Below are positions 49,838-58,525 of a stretch of 64,000 nucleotides of DNA, one piece after another. This DNA comes from Pseudomonas thivervalensis (GTDB lineage: Bacteria > Pseudomonadota > Gammaproteobacteria > Pseudomonadales > Pseudomonadaceae). Under the pieces are notes generated by a model. The model did no database searches and was not told the origin of the DNA. It saw only the letters and a list, made by a program, of their open reading frames with translations. The stretch spans positions 62,001 to 126,000 of the forward strand of contig NZ_LHVE01000011.1 in the NCBI RefSeq assembly GCF_001269655.1, in the 5' to 3' direction. Position 1 is the first letter of the stretch. Every line of letters begins with the position of its first letter. A program made the translations under genes and the position numbers.

Positions 49838-51868
49838 ATGTTCAATCTCGACGAATCCGAACAGACGAAAAGTGCCATCGCCCCTGCATTTTCCGCCGTG
49901 CCACCCACCAATGGCGGCATCGAAAGTACCGGCGTGGCGGTTGTCTGGCAGAACATTCTTTGGAGTGATGTGCTGCAGATGCTCTCGGACATCAATCCCC
50001 CGCTGACCGGTTCCTTCATCGATTACCGCTACTGGGCAAACGGCATTCTTCGTTGGGCGCTGAGCCAGCTGGATGACGATGGCAACCCGCTTTATGCGTT
50101 CGCTATCCCATCGTGGGAAACGGGCTCCGATGACAACGGCAATCCTGTCGTCGGGGCGTTCCTGTTCCCGCTGGGCACCCAAGTTGCCCTGCTCCAGCCC
50201 AGCGACGACGAGCTCAACGCCGCGCTGGCGAGCGCCTACGGCAATCAGCCGCCCCTCACGCTGACCTCGAACCAGACCGGCGATCCTGACGAGCGCCGCT
50301 GGGCCGCTGCTGCCCACGCCTATGCCCAGACGCAAATCGACGCTAACGGTAATCCCTACGCGGCCGGGATCCCGAGCTGGGAAATGGTGGTCGAGAGCGG
50401 GCAGAACTACCGAGGCGTCTACGCCTTCAGCTACACCCCTGGTATCCAGGTACTCAAGGCGGGTCGCGCCGCCCTGATGGATCAGATTCTCACGGGCATC
50501 CTCGAACCCTTGAACAGCCCGAACCTGATGGACTCGAACATGAGTGTCCTCGCCGTGGCGGCCAACCGTTGGGCCATGCGCTACGGGGGGGTGTGCGGCG
50601 CAGGGACCTTTGGCTACTGCTCTGCCAAATACGCGGTGGAGAACGATTGGTACACCATCTTCACTCACGACGTCGTCATTTGCTTCGCACCACAACAGCC
50701 GACCATGGACTTGCTGCAATCCATCGTCGACCAACCCGCCGTGGCCTGGCCTGATTTCAACAATGCCTACTCGGCGCTGTGCGTCGCGCTTGGCAATATC
50801 ATCAACGGGGCAAACTCCAACGACCCACTCGACCCACGCGCGCTTGCGCTGGCGTCACCGGACTGGTCGCCGAACACGGTCGCCACCGAGCTTGCCACCT
50901 GGTTGCAGTTCGACACCAGTGGCAACTACGGTTTTTCGTCCACCGCCCCCGCGGCACCGACGGGTGTGGCCGCCGACGACTGGCTCCAGATCATCTATAC
51001 GGTCTGGCAGGAGATGAGCGCCATCGAACAGCTTCAATCGCTCTACACCTACACCCAAGGCACCTTGAATACGGCCCAGGGCACGGCCAATACCCTGATC
51101 AGCGGCGCGATCGCCAACATGCAGGCCAAGACCGACGACAGCGCGCTGCTGGACTTCTGCCAACTGCTCAAGGATCTCGGTTATTCGCTGGTGTGGTTTT
51201 TCCCCGAAGCCGTCGCCCCCTGGGCCAACCTTGCGGTGGTGGCGGTGACCGATGTCATCCGCGTGATCACCAGCAGCCTCGACGGATCATCCAGCTCGAT
51301 CACCATCGGCCAGTACTGGGAGCAGGTCGCCGACTCCTTCGAAACGAGCAACAAGAGCCTCAGTAACTTCTACACGACCATCGCCAGCGACCACGGGCGT
51401 CTGATGAACTTCTACCACTACGCCGACAACGGCAACCTGCCGATACCCACTGGCAATAATGGGGGTTCCTCGACCTCGGACGGCGACAGCTCCACCGCCA
51501 CCGCCATGGCCAACGGGCTGATGTTGCAGGCCTACCAGAACCTGATGCCGCTCTTCTGGGCAGTCGCCTGGGCCTGCCCCGATCCGCTCAGCGGCAGTGG
51601 CTATGATGCTTACTCGACACTCACCATTCCCAGAGCGCCCGAGGGAACCTATGTCGAGGGCACGTATTACGAGTTCGCGATCATCTGGAGCGACAGTAAT
51701 ATCGTCAAAAGCTATCCGACGTCAGCGATGATGACGGACCTCACCAGCACATTGAACGTCAACCTGATGGACATCATGGCCCGGACCGATCCCTGGCTCG
51801 GTGTAACCAGTTGGTTTGGCTGGTTCCTTGGCAATCAGGTCATCTTGCAAGGCCCCTACACGCGCTGA
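49838..51868 (+). CDS. large orphan hypothetical protein, 676 residues
   Basis: Not recognised. The protein begins FNLDESEQTKSAIAPAFSAV without a classical signal peptide. It contains two copies of a unit around D[A/D]xGNPxYAxxIPSWE (near residues 80 and 168), each followed by a GxxxFxxTPG-like strand, and a more hydrophobic segment (SLVWFFPEAVAPWANLAVVA) near residue 455. It is rich in Asn, Thr, Ser and Trp, more like a secreted or toxin protein than a housekeeping one. GGGAT lies before the ATG. GC content is normal for the genome. No secretion genes lie nearby. Confidence 0.6.
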   Translation: MFNLDESEQTKSAIAPAFSAVPPTNGGIESTGVAVVWQNILWSDVLQMLSDINPPLTGSFIDYRYWANGILRWALSQLDDDGNPLYAFAIPSWETGSDDNGNPVVGAFLFPLGTQVALLQPSDDELNAALASAYGNQPPLTLTSNQTGDPDERRWAAAAHAYAQTQIDANGNPYAAGIPSWEMVVESGQNYRGVYAFSYTPGIQVLKAGRAALMDQILTGILEPLNSPNLMDSNMSVLAVAANRWAMRYGGVCGAGTFGYCSAKYAVENDWYTIFTHDVVICFAPQQPTMDLLQSIVDQPAVAWPDFNNAYSALCVALGNIINGANSNDPLDPRALALASPDWSPNTVATELATWLQFDTSGNYGFSSTAPAAPTGVAADDWLQIIYTVWQEMSAIEQLQSLYTYTQGTLNTAQGTANTLISGAIANMQAKTDDSALLDFCQLLKDLGYSLVWFFPEAVAPWANLAVVAVTDVIRVITSSLDGSSSSITIGQYWEQVADSFETSNKSLSNFYTTIASDHGRLMNFYHYADNGNLPIPTGNNGGSSTSDGDSSTATAMANGLMLQAYQNLMPLFWAVAWACPDPLSGSGYDAYSTLTIPRAPEGTYVEGTYYEFAIIWSDSNIVKSYPTSAMMTDLTSTLNVNLMDIMARTDPWLGVTSWFGWFLGNQVILQGPYTR

Positions 51869-51973
51869 TCCGTGATCGCGGCCTCAGCGTCAAACCGTGG
51901 TGGATGAGTTGATTGCGGAGCGGTTTTCGATATCGCATCGCTGGTTCAGTGAATGGCGCCAGCGCCGCACGTC

Positions 51974-52708
51974 TTATCGCTCATACCGCCGCTGAATCCG
52001 CTCCAGGTCCCCGGAACGACGCAACTGCTCCAACGCCTGAGCCCACGCCGCCACCACTTCATCGTCACTGTCAGGGCTAAAGGCGATGTACAACGATGAG
52101 CGATACAGTTCGATCGGAATCCGTCGCAAGGTGCCCGGCGCGATGTTCAACTGTCGGCTGTAATAAGCCACGCCCGCATCGGTGTCGCCGACGATGATCT
52201 GGGTGCGTCCGGCAAGCAGCATGCGGTAGAGCAACTTGCTCTCGGTGGCGCTTTTGTCCAGGTTGTTGAAGCCCAGCGACTGCAACATCTGGGGCACCAG
52301 GCCGGCGTGGCGCGTGGTGATCTGCGGGGCGTTCAGGAGTTGTTCCAGGGTGTTCAACGGCGGGGTATTGGCCAGTTGATAGGGGTGGATGGACTCCTCC
52401 ACGATCGGCCCGACCCATTTGTACAACGACTCGCGCTCCGGCGTGCGAAACAGGGAGTACATGATGGTCTTGGGGCGGTGCTTGAGTATTTGGGTGGCGC
52501 GCATGCTGGGCTGCAACAGCACCTCGAAATCATCCCCGGTCAGCGCCATGATCGCCCGGACGATCTCGGTGGTCATGCCGGTGAGCTGATTGTTTTCCTG
52601 ATAGTTATACGGTGCCCACTCTTCGGTGACGACCTGATACGGCTCGGCCCTGACAACCGTGCCGAGCAATAGGCAGAACAACGCAGCAGCCGGTATCGAA
52701 TGTCTCAC
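51974..52708 (-). CDS. periplasmic substrate-binding protein (amino-acid ABC type)
   Basis: A 244-residue exported protein. The signal peptide RHSIPAAALFCLLLGTVVRA is followed by EPYQVVTEEWAPYNYQ, then TGMTTEIVRAIM, the pattern of extracellular solute-binding protein family 3. A GTG start at 52708 was chosen because AGGGAG lies 5 bases upstream and it begins the signal peptide. No permease is adjacent; such orphan SBPs are common in Pseudomonas and may serve a distant transporter or a sensor. Confidence 0.8.
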   Translation of the reverse strand: MRHSIPAAALFCLLLGTVVRAEPYQVVTEEWAPYNYQENNQLTGMTTEIVRAIMALTGDDFEVLLQPSMRATQILKHRPKTIMYSLFRTPERESLYKWVGPIVEESIHPYQLANTPPLNTLEQLLNAPQITTRHAGLVPQMLQSLGFNNLDKSATESKLLYRMLLAGRTQIIVGDTDAGVAYYSRQLNIAPGTLRRIPIELYRSSLYIAFSPDSDDEVVAAWAQALEQLRRSGDLERIQRRYER

Positions 52709-52911
52709 GCGTACTCCCTGTGGACCGTTCGGTGTTCGTGCATGGGTGGGCCTGATTAAAGAGCGCAAGGTAAGCATAGACCCAAACACTTGCCCGACAG
52801 TTGACGCAGTCCACATTCCGCCCCTTAGCAACCTCTGGACCTTGGTGTAGGATCAGCGCGAACCGGCTACGCGGCGCTCCCCTTTCGCCCTCCTCTTGTG
52901 ACCCAGCCCAC

Positions 52912-53712
52912 ATGAACCCAATCGACCCATTGTCGTTTCAACGCATCCTCACCGCCCATGGCGATCTCGAAGGCGCGTCATATTTCGATGTGGAGGAAAG
53001 CCTTGCCCATGAGGTGTTCCCCGACCGCATCGTGTTCCAGACCAATTACCTGGATTACCGCAGCTATGAGGTCGATCTCGCCGAAGGCAGCGTGCGTGTG
53101 CGCAAGACGCGGCTGGATAATTACCTGCGCGGCCATAAGGCCCAGGTGATCGAGGACGAGATGGATGACGAGGATTGGGACGAGCTAGCCAGTCTGTGGC
53201 AGCGCTTGAGCCACGACCTGGATACCCAGGGACAAGGGCCGCAGCCCGATCTGGCCGATACCCTGGCCGACCTGTTCGATAGTTTGTTCGATGAAGTCCA
53301 CGCGCAAACGCTCATTCAGAACCTGCCGGCGCCTATCGGGCAATGGGATTGGGCCTGGACGCAAGTCGAGTCAGCGCTCACCGAGACCAATCAATTGGCT
53401 GGCTTCGAATGGAAGGAATGGTCGTCCTGCGGCGTCGCTGCGGTCAATGCCCTGGCCCCATTGCGGCAACGGGGCATCGAAATCCCTACGCCAGATCGTA
53501 AAGCCCTCGATGCCGTCAACCGTGCCAACGATTGGGAGCGTGCGCTCCTGCAATACTTCAATGCGCAGTTGGAAGCCCATGACTTGAAGTTGCTGGCCAT
53601 CGGCACGCACTTCGATGAATACCAGGCCTTCGCCTGCCTGCCCATGAATGGCCTGGGCCTGGTCAATGCCTTGGAGATCATGGGCAGGCTGGGCATCGTT
53701 TATAAATATTAA
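52912..53712 (+). CDS. hypothetical acidic protein, 266 residues
   Basis: Not recognised. A soluble, acidic protein (DEMDDEDWDELASLWQRLSH; SFQRILTAHGDLEGASYFDV near the start), no signal or membrane segment, C-terminal half with DWERALLQYFNAQLEAHDLK. DUF6630-like immunity-type proteins have a similar overall composition, but I cannot support that assignment. The ATG at 52912 follows a weak Shine-Dalgarno. Confidence 0.55.
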   Translation: MNPIDPLSFQRILTAHGDLEGASYFDVEESLAHEVFPDRIVFQTNYLDYRSYEVDLAEGSVRVRKTRLDNYLRGHKAQVIEDEMDDEDWDELASLWQRLSHDLDTQGQGPQPDLADTLADLFDSLFDEVHAQTLIQNLPAPIGQWDWAWTQVESALTETNQLAGFEWKEWSSCGVAAVNALAPLRQRGIEIPTPDRKALDAVNRANDWERALLQYFNAQLEAHDLKLLAIGTHFDEYQAFACLPMNGLGLVNALEIMGRLGIVYKY

Positions 53713-53788
53713 GCGACTGACGCCCGGTGTTTTCGGCCGCTTTACAAGCCCATAAAGGGCTACCCCCTCTGAGCCTCGAAGTGACGAC

Positions 53789-54022
53789 ATGACAAACTGT
53801 GAACATTGCGGATACCGCCTCCTTGACGACACCGCCGTTTGCCCGCGATGTGCCGGGGAGATGACGTTCACGGTAGAGACGCTCGCGCCGAGGTCCCAGC
53901 CGTCGAAAGGGCTGAAAATCCTCAAATGGGTGCTTATCAGCATGGTGGTCGCGGTGCTGGCGGCCGTAGCGGTGGTCGTGTGGATCTTTAATTCGTTGGG
54001 GCCGATGCCTTCTTTTGGTTGA
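53789..54022 (+). CDS. small zinc-ribbon membrane protein
   Basis: A 77-residue protein with an N-terminal zinc ribbon (CEHCGYRLLDDTAVCPRC) and one transmembrane helix (about residues 48-68). Such zinc-ribbon/TM proteins are widespread and of unknown function. Located 76 bases downstream of the 266-residue gene. Confidence 0.6.
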   Translation: MTNCEHCGYRLLDDTAVCPRCAGEMTFTVETLAPRSQPSKGLKILKWVLISMVVAVLAAVAVVVWIFNSLGPMPSFG

Positions 54023-54051
54023 GGGCGATTTCAGGGCACCTGAACAAGACA

Positions 54052-54184
54052 GTGTGGCGAGGGAGCTTGCTCCCGCTCGGCGGCGCAGCCGTCGCACATC
54101 GGCCAATGAAATACACTTGGAAGACTCGCGTCGTTCCGTTTGGGGCGGCTTCGCCACCCAGCGGGAGCAAGCTCCCTCGCCACA
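54052..54184. repeat. REP pair (GTGGCGAGGGAGC class)
   Basis: Two inverted GTGGCGAGGGAGCTTGCTCC units about 80 bases apart with GCGCAGCC and GGGGCGGCTTCG between, between the zinc-ribbon gene and the hydrolase gene. Confidence 0.85.
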
Positions 54185-54346
54185 ACAGTCACCTTGCAAC
54201 CGAAGCGAAACGCAGCTATCCGATTTTCCTATAGTTGCTATCGATGCCCACGCCGTTCTCGTCATCGGTCTCTCTCTCTAATCTGCCCACCAACGCGATC
54301 GATGACGGTCGCCGCAGATCAAACCGACCTTATGGAGAGAGACACG

Positions 54347-55300
54347 ATGAACACCTTCAACCGCACCCTGGCTGTCGCGACCCTGGCCTTGGCCACCCTC
54401 AGCGCCGAGGCCGCGTCGCCGGTCCAGGCCGCTGCGAGCGCATCTGCTGTCGGCAGCGTGGTCCAGTCCGCCAGCTACATCACCACCAAGGATGGCGTGC
54501 AGCTGTACTACAAGGACTGGGGCCCGCGCGATGGTCAGGTCGTGACGTTCAGCCACGGCTGGCCGCTGGACTCCGACAGCTGGGAAGGCCAGATGATGTT
54601 CCTCGCCTCGAAGGGCTATCGGGTAATTGCGCATGACCGCCGCGGTCACGGTCGCTCCAGCCAGCCTTGGGAAGGCAACGACATGGACCACTACGCCGAC
54701 GACCTGGCTGCGGTGATTGAAGCGCTGGACCTGAAGAACGTGACGCTGGTGGGCTTCTCGACGGGGGGCGGTGAAGTGGCTCGGTATATCGGGCGCCACG
54801 GTACCGGCCGGGTGAAAAAAGCCGTGCTGGTTTCCTCGGTCCCTCCGTTGATGTTGAAGACAGAAACCAACCCCGGCGGCTTGCCTCTCGAAGTATTCGA
54901 CGGCCTGCGCAAGGCGTCCCTGGAGAACCGTTCGCAGCTCTACCTGGACATCGCCTCGGGCCCGTTCTACGGCTACAACCGCAAGGGCGCCAAGCCATCC
55001 CAGGGGCTGATTCAATCGTTCTGGGTGCAGGGCATGCAGGGTGGCAGCAAGAATACCTACGACTCGATCGCGGCCTTCTCGGCGACAGATTTCCGCGGCG
55101 ACTTGAAGAAGTTCGACGTGCCGACCCTGGTCATCCATGGCGATGACGATCAGATCGTGCCAATCGACGCTGCAGGCCGGGCCTCGGCGGCGCTGATCAA
55201 GGGCGCCCGACTGATCGTCTACCCTGGCGCACCACACGGTTTGACCGAGACCCACAAGGACCGGTTGAACCAGGATCTGCTGACATTCCTCAAGGAATAA
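54347..55300 (+). CDS. alpha/beta hydrolase (non-haem chloroperoxidase-like), exported
   Basis: A 317-residue protein with a signal peptide (TLAVATLALATLSAEA) and an alpha/beta hydrolase fold: oxyanion block FSHGWPLDSDSW, nucleophile GFSTGGGE (Ser near residue 142), acid in IHGDDDQIVP, and His in GAPHGLTET. Similar to secreted or periplasmic non-haem chloroperoxidases, which are mostly esterases or perhydrolases in vivo. ATG at 54347 follows GGAGAG. Confidence 0.85.
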   Translation: MNTFNRTLAVATLALATLSAEAASPVQAAASASAVGSVVQSASYITTKDGVQLYYKDWGPRDGQVVTFSHGWPLDSDSWEGQMMFLASKGYRVIAHDRRGHGRSSQPWEGNDMDHYADDLAAVIEALDLKNVTLVGFSTGGGEVARYIGRHGTGRVKKAVLVSSVPPLMLKTETNPGGLPLEVFDGLRKASLENRSQLYLDIASGPFYGYNRKGAKPSQGLIQSFWVQGMQGGSKNTYDSIAAFSATDFRGDLKKFDVPTLVIHGDDDQIVPIDAAGRASAALIKGARLIVYPGAPHGLTETHKDRLNQDLLTFLKE

Positions 55301-55319
55301 AAACACAGATTCCATGTCC

Positions 55320-55405
55320 AAGCGGGCTTGCTCGCGAAGGCGCCGGGTCAGTCAGCATTGAAGTTGACTGACCTACCGCTTTCGCGAGCAAGCTCGCTCC
55401 CACAG
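55320..55405. repeat. REP pair, inverted
   Basis: AGCGGGCTTGCTCGCGAAGG and CGCGAGCAAGCTCGCTCCCA, inverted, between the hydrolase and the GFA gene. Confidence 0.8.
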
Positions 55406-55449
55406 GGGTTGGTTGTGAACCCTGCATTGGGTGCACCGCCGACCAAAAT

Positions 55450-55480
55450 TGTGGGAGCGAGCTTGCTCGCGATAGCGGTG
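55450..55480. repeat. single REP unit
   Basis: TGTGGGAGCGAGCTTGCTCG, then CGATAGCGG; a third REP unit 45 bases beyond the preceding pair. Confidence 0.8.
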
Positions 55481-55493
55481 GAACAGGTTGCAG

Positions 55494-55886
55494 TTATTCC
55501 TCGACCCGCCCCGTACCCTCACGATCATGCTCATAGCATCGGGTCAGCGGAAACGCCGGCAACCAGGGCTCACGGCGCACGGTCCAGCTTTCGTAGGTGG
55601 GCATCAGTTGATCGGGCGCGTCCAGAATCCCCAGGTGCACTTCGATTTCATCGCCAGAGCGGGCGAACAGCGACGAGCCGCAACGAGGACAGAAAAACCG
55701 CCCGGCGTAATCCCGCGTTTCACCCTCGATTGTCACCGCCTCCCGAGGGAATACGGCTGCCGCGTAGAACAAAGCCCCGTGATGCTTGCGGCAATCGAGG
55801 CAGTGACAAAGGCCAACACGGTACGGCCGCCCTGAGGCTTCAAGTCGAACGTTGCCGCACAGGCAGCCACCGGTGAATCGGTCCAT
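55494..55886 (-). CDS. GFA-family (glutathione-dependent formaldehyde-activating-like) zinc protein
   Basis: A 130-residue protein with the two zinc-binding sites of the GFA fold: GGCLCGNVRLEA and CHCLDCRKHHG, then FFCPRCGSSLFAR. Members range from glutathione-adduct enzymes to proteins with no known function. AGGGGAG lies 6 bases before the ATG at 55886. Confidence 0.85.
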   Translation of the reverse strand: MDRFTGGCLCGNVRLEASGRPYRVGLCHCLDCRKHHGALFYAAAVFPREAVTIEGETRDYAGRFFCPRCGSSLFARSGDEIEVHLGILDAPDQLMPTYESWTVRREPWLPAFPLTRCYEHDREGTGRVEE

Positions 55887-55956
55887 GGTACGTCTCCCCT
55901 GTCGTCGAGTCGTCGAGATACAACCTTCGACCGCTCTCATCCGTTCCTGGTTTAAC

Positions 55957-56435
55957 TCACTGAAACCCTGCCATCGGCACCGCGATCAGCCAGATCGCCG
56001 TCCCATGGGTCGCCGTCGACGCCACCACCCCATAACGCATGCGCACGAACCCGCAGGCCACGCCCTCAATCAACGTGAACAACAACACAGGCCAACCCAG
56101 CTGGGTAACGCTCAAGGCGAGAAAGGCATGCAACGCCGAAAACGCGAGGGCACTGATCAGCGCTGCGCGCAGCTCGCTGACATGCCGTTCGAGATAGCCC
56201 TGCAAGAAGCCACGAAACAGCACCTCCTCCAGCGCATTGGCGCCATAGGCCAGCACCGCCATGCCGAGCAACCAGGCCCAGCCACCCGGCATCGCCGTTT
56301 CAGCACTCTGATAGACACGATCCGCAACGCGGTCTGGGTCTTGGGTGTCAAGGCGAACCAGAGGCCGAACAGTGCGAGGCCCGGGAGCAGATACCGTACG
56401 TAGTCCAGCAGCACAGCGAGTCCTTCGGCGATCAT
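55957..56435 (-). pseudogene. CPBP-family intramembrane protease, frameshifted
   Basis: Two frames are needed. The ATG at 56435 opens MIAEGLAVLLDYVRYLLPGL..LTPKTQTALRIV, while the motifs EEVLFRGFLQG (metal-binding Glu-Glu..Arg) and ALAFSALHAFLAL are in another frame, entered near 56290-56310 (VYQSAETAMPGG). The C-terminal part alone may still be read if the frame is recovered. The ATG shares a base with the LysR stop (TGATG). Intact CPBP proteins process or sequester signal peptides and bacteriocin precursors. Confidence 0.65.
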
Positions 56436-57361
56436 CACACGCGTCCCTTGGCAGCCACCGGCGCATGCTGCGCCATCAGCTCCACCACCCAATCGATGAA
56501 TACCCGCAGTTTGGCATTGACGTGGCGGTTAGGAGGGTAAGCCACGTAGAGCGGCATCGGGTCGAGCTGCCAGTCTTCGAACAGCGGCACCAATTCGCCC
56601 TGCGCGTGGTGACGCCGGGACATGTACTCGGGCAACCAGAGCACACCTAGCCCCGCCAGGCCGGCCGCGAGGTAGGCGTTGCCGTCGTCGATGGCCAGCG
56701 CGTAGCGCCCTTTGACGTGAAGCAGCTCACTGTCACGGCGCATGGCGTAGGGCAAGGATTTACCGGTGCGCGCCCACAGGAAACCGACGGTGCGATGGTG
56801 TGAATCTTCCAGTTCCCGCGGATGCGCGGGCCGGCCGAAACGTGTCAGGTAACTTGGAGCGGCAAAGACGCCGAGGGCGAGATCGCCGACACGTCGGGCG
56901 ACCAGCGACTGATCCGTCAGCTCACCGCCGCGCACCACGCAATCGACTTTCTCATCGATCATGTCGACGATGCGATCACTGACCCCCATATCAATCTGGA
57001 TGTCCGGGTACCGCGCATAAAATGCCGGCAAGGCCGGCACCAGAATCATTGCCGCCAGCGGGCTCGGCACATCCACCCGCAGACGCCCACGGGGTTGCGC
57101 CTGGGCGTTGGAGACGCTGGTCTCGGCATCGTCCATGTCGGCCAGCAAGCGGATCACCCGCTCGTAATAGACGGCTCCATCGGTGGTGACATTGACTTTG
57201 CGTGTGGTGCGGTTGAGCAACTTGACCCGCAACCGCGCCTCCAACTGCTGCACCAGTTGGGTCACGGTGGTCTTGCTCATGTGCAGGGTTTCCGCCGCCT
57301 TGGTGAAACTGCCCGCCTCCACCACTCGTACGAACGCTTGCATCGCATCAAAACGGTCCAT
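56435..57361 (-). CDS. LysR-family transcriptional regulator
   Basis: A 308-residue LysR regulator: DAMQAFVRVVEAGSFTKAAE, then TLHMSKTTVTQLVQQLE; substrate-binding domain from RGRLRVDVPSPLAAMIL. Of the DsdC/PgrR-like group with FxRVVExGSFxxAA. It is divergent from the RidA gene (133 bases apart) and possibly regulates it. Its stop overlaps the start of the CPBP remnant, indicating an earlier operon. Confidence 0.88.
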   Translation of the reverse strand: MDRFDAMQAFVRVVEAGSFTKAAETLHMSKTTVTQLVQQLEARLRVKLLNRTTRKVNVTTDGAVYYERVIRLLADMDDAETSVSNAQAQPRGRLRVDVPSPLAAMILVPALPAFYARYPDIQIDMGVSDRIVDMIDEKVDCVVRGGELTDQSLVARRVGDLALGVFAAPSYLTRFGRPAHPRELEDSHHRTVGFLWARTGKSLPYAMRRDSELLHVKGRYALAIDDGNAYLAAGLAGLGVLWLPEYMSRRHHAQGELVPLFEDWQLDPMPLYVAYPPNRHVNAKLRVFIDWVVELMAQHAPVAAKGRV

Positions 57362-57493
57362 TTCTGCCCCGGGTATCGGTCCGATTATTTGGGATTCACA
57401 AACAGTGAGCGCCAAGGTTGCTCGTTTATCGCCCGGGCACAAGCCCCTAGAGTGCGTTCATCGTTTGGCACCCACTCTTTGATGGAGGTATTC

Positions 57494-57895
57494 ATGACAC
57501 AGCGCGATGTGGTTTTCCCGCCTGGACGCCAGGCACTGTATGAGCGCAATCGCTATTCGCCGGCGATTCGTTCCAATGGTTTTTTGTTCGTCTCCGGGCA
57601 AGTCGGCAGCACTGTCGACGGTTCGCCAGAAGCCGACCTGGAAGCTCAGGTGCGGCTGGCGTTCAACAACCTGAAGGCGATCCTCGCCGCGGCCGATTGC
57701 AGCTTTGACGATGTGGTGGATGTGACGGTGTTCATGGTCGATCCCGAATCGATCTTCGAACGGGTCTGGAGCGTCGTGCCCGAATTCTGGGGCAGCGCGC
57801 CGCATCCGACGCTGACGGCGGTGGGGGTGACGTGGTTGTATGGGTTTCAGTTTGAGATCAAGGTGATTGCCAAGGTGCCTGAGACCACCCCGTAG
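57494..57895 (+). CDS. RidA-family protein
   Basis: A 133-residue RidA/YjgF protein, which hydrolyses reactive enamines or imines or has a substrate-specific version of that activity: SNGFLFVSGQVGS, ANNLKAIL-like AFNNLKAILAAADCSFDDVV, and the late HPTLTAVGV. The family's Arg (usually near HPAR) appears as HPTLTAVGVTWL, so this is probably not canonical RidA but a paralogue. Strong Shine-Dalgarno GGAGG. Confidence 0.8.
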   Translation: MTQRDVVFPPGRQALYERNRYSPAIRSNGFLFVSGQVGSTVDGSPEADLEAQVRLAFNNLKAILAAADCSFDDVVDVTVFMVDPESIFERVWSVVPEFWGSAPHPTLTAVGVTWLYGFQFEIKVIAKVPETTP

Positions 57896-57923
57896 CTCAG
57901 TGGCCATCAAGGTTGACTGTGCC

Positions 57924-57954
57924 GCCGTCATCGCGAGCAAGCTCGCTCCCACAA
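57924..57954. repeat. single REP unit
   Basis: GCCGTCATCGCGAGCAAGCT, then CGCTCCCACAA, at the convergent 3' ends of the RidA and VOC genes. Confidence 0.75.
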
Positions 57955-57976
57955 GGGAATGGTGGTGATTCGCGGG

Positions 57977-58456
57977 CTAGCCTTTCACCGCTGCTTCAAT
58001 CGCGGCAATGTCGATCTTGGTCATGGTCATCATGGCTTCGAAGGCACGCTTGGCCACGGCTTTATCGGAACTGCCGACCGCTTCAAGCAACACCCGCGGG
58101 CTGATCTGCCACGACAGACCCCACTTGTCCTTGCACCAGCCGCAGGCGCTGGCCTGGCCGCCGTTGTCGATGATGGCGTTCCACAAGCGGTCCGTTTCGG
58201 CCTGGTCTTCCGTTGCAATCTGGAACGAAAAAGCCTCGCTGTGCTTGAACACCGGTCCGCCGTTGAGGCCGATGCAGGGAATACCGATCACCGTGAAATC
58301 CACGGTGATCACATCGCCCTCCTTGCCCGACGGATAGTCGCTTGGGGCATGGTAGACAGCGTTCACCGCGCTGTCGGGAAAGGTCTTTGCGTAGAACTGC
58401 GCAGCTTCCTGGGCGTTGCCGTCGTACCAGAGGCAGATCCTGTTTTTATTGTTCAT
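57977..58456 (-). CDS. VOC-family protein (PhnB-like)
   Basis: A 159-residue protein of the PhnB/3-demethylubiquinone-methyltransferase-like VOC group: KNRICLWYDGNAQEAAQFYA, then TFPDSAVNAVY at the start and LNGGPVFKHSEAFSF, then LSWQISPRVLLE with the usual ACGWCKDKWG. The family name is misleading; the activity is unknown. A few bases upstream of the ATG is a CGGAATG Shine-Dalgarno-like run. Confidence 0.8.
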   Translation of the reverse strand: MNNKNRICLWYDGNAQEAAQFYAKTFPDSAVNAVYHAPSDYPSGKEGDVITVDFTVIGIPCIGLNGGPVFKHSEAFSFQIATEDQAETDRLWNAIIDNGGQASACGWCKDKWGLSWQISPRVLLEAVGSSDKAVAKRAFEAMMTMTKIDIAAIEAAVKG

Positions 58457-58525
58457 TCCGCTTCTCCGAAAGGGACTGGACGATAAAGTCTAGCAGTCCC
58501 CCCGAAAGTTGCAGATGGCCGCGCC

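Noticed and set aside
51869..51973. Fragment VVDELIAERFSISHRW as a small antitoxin gene
   Set aside because: Too short, no start signal, and no partner gene.
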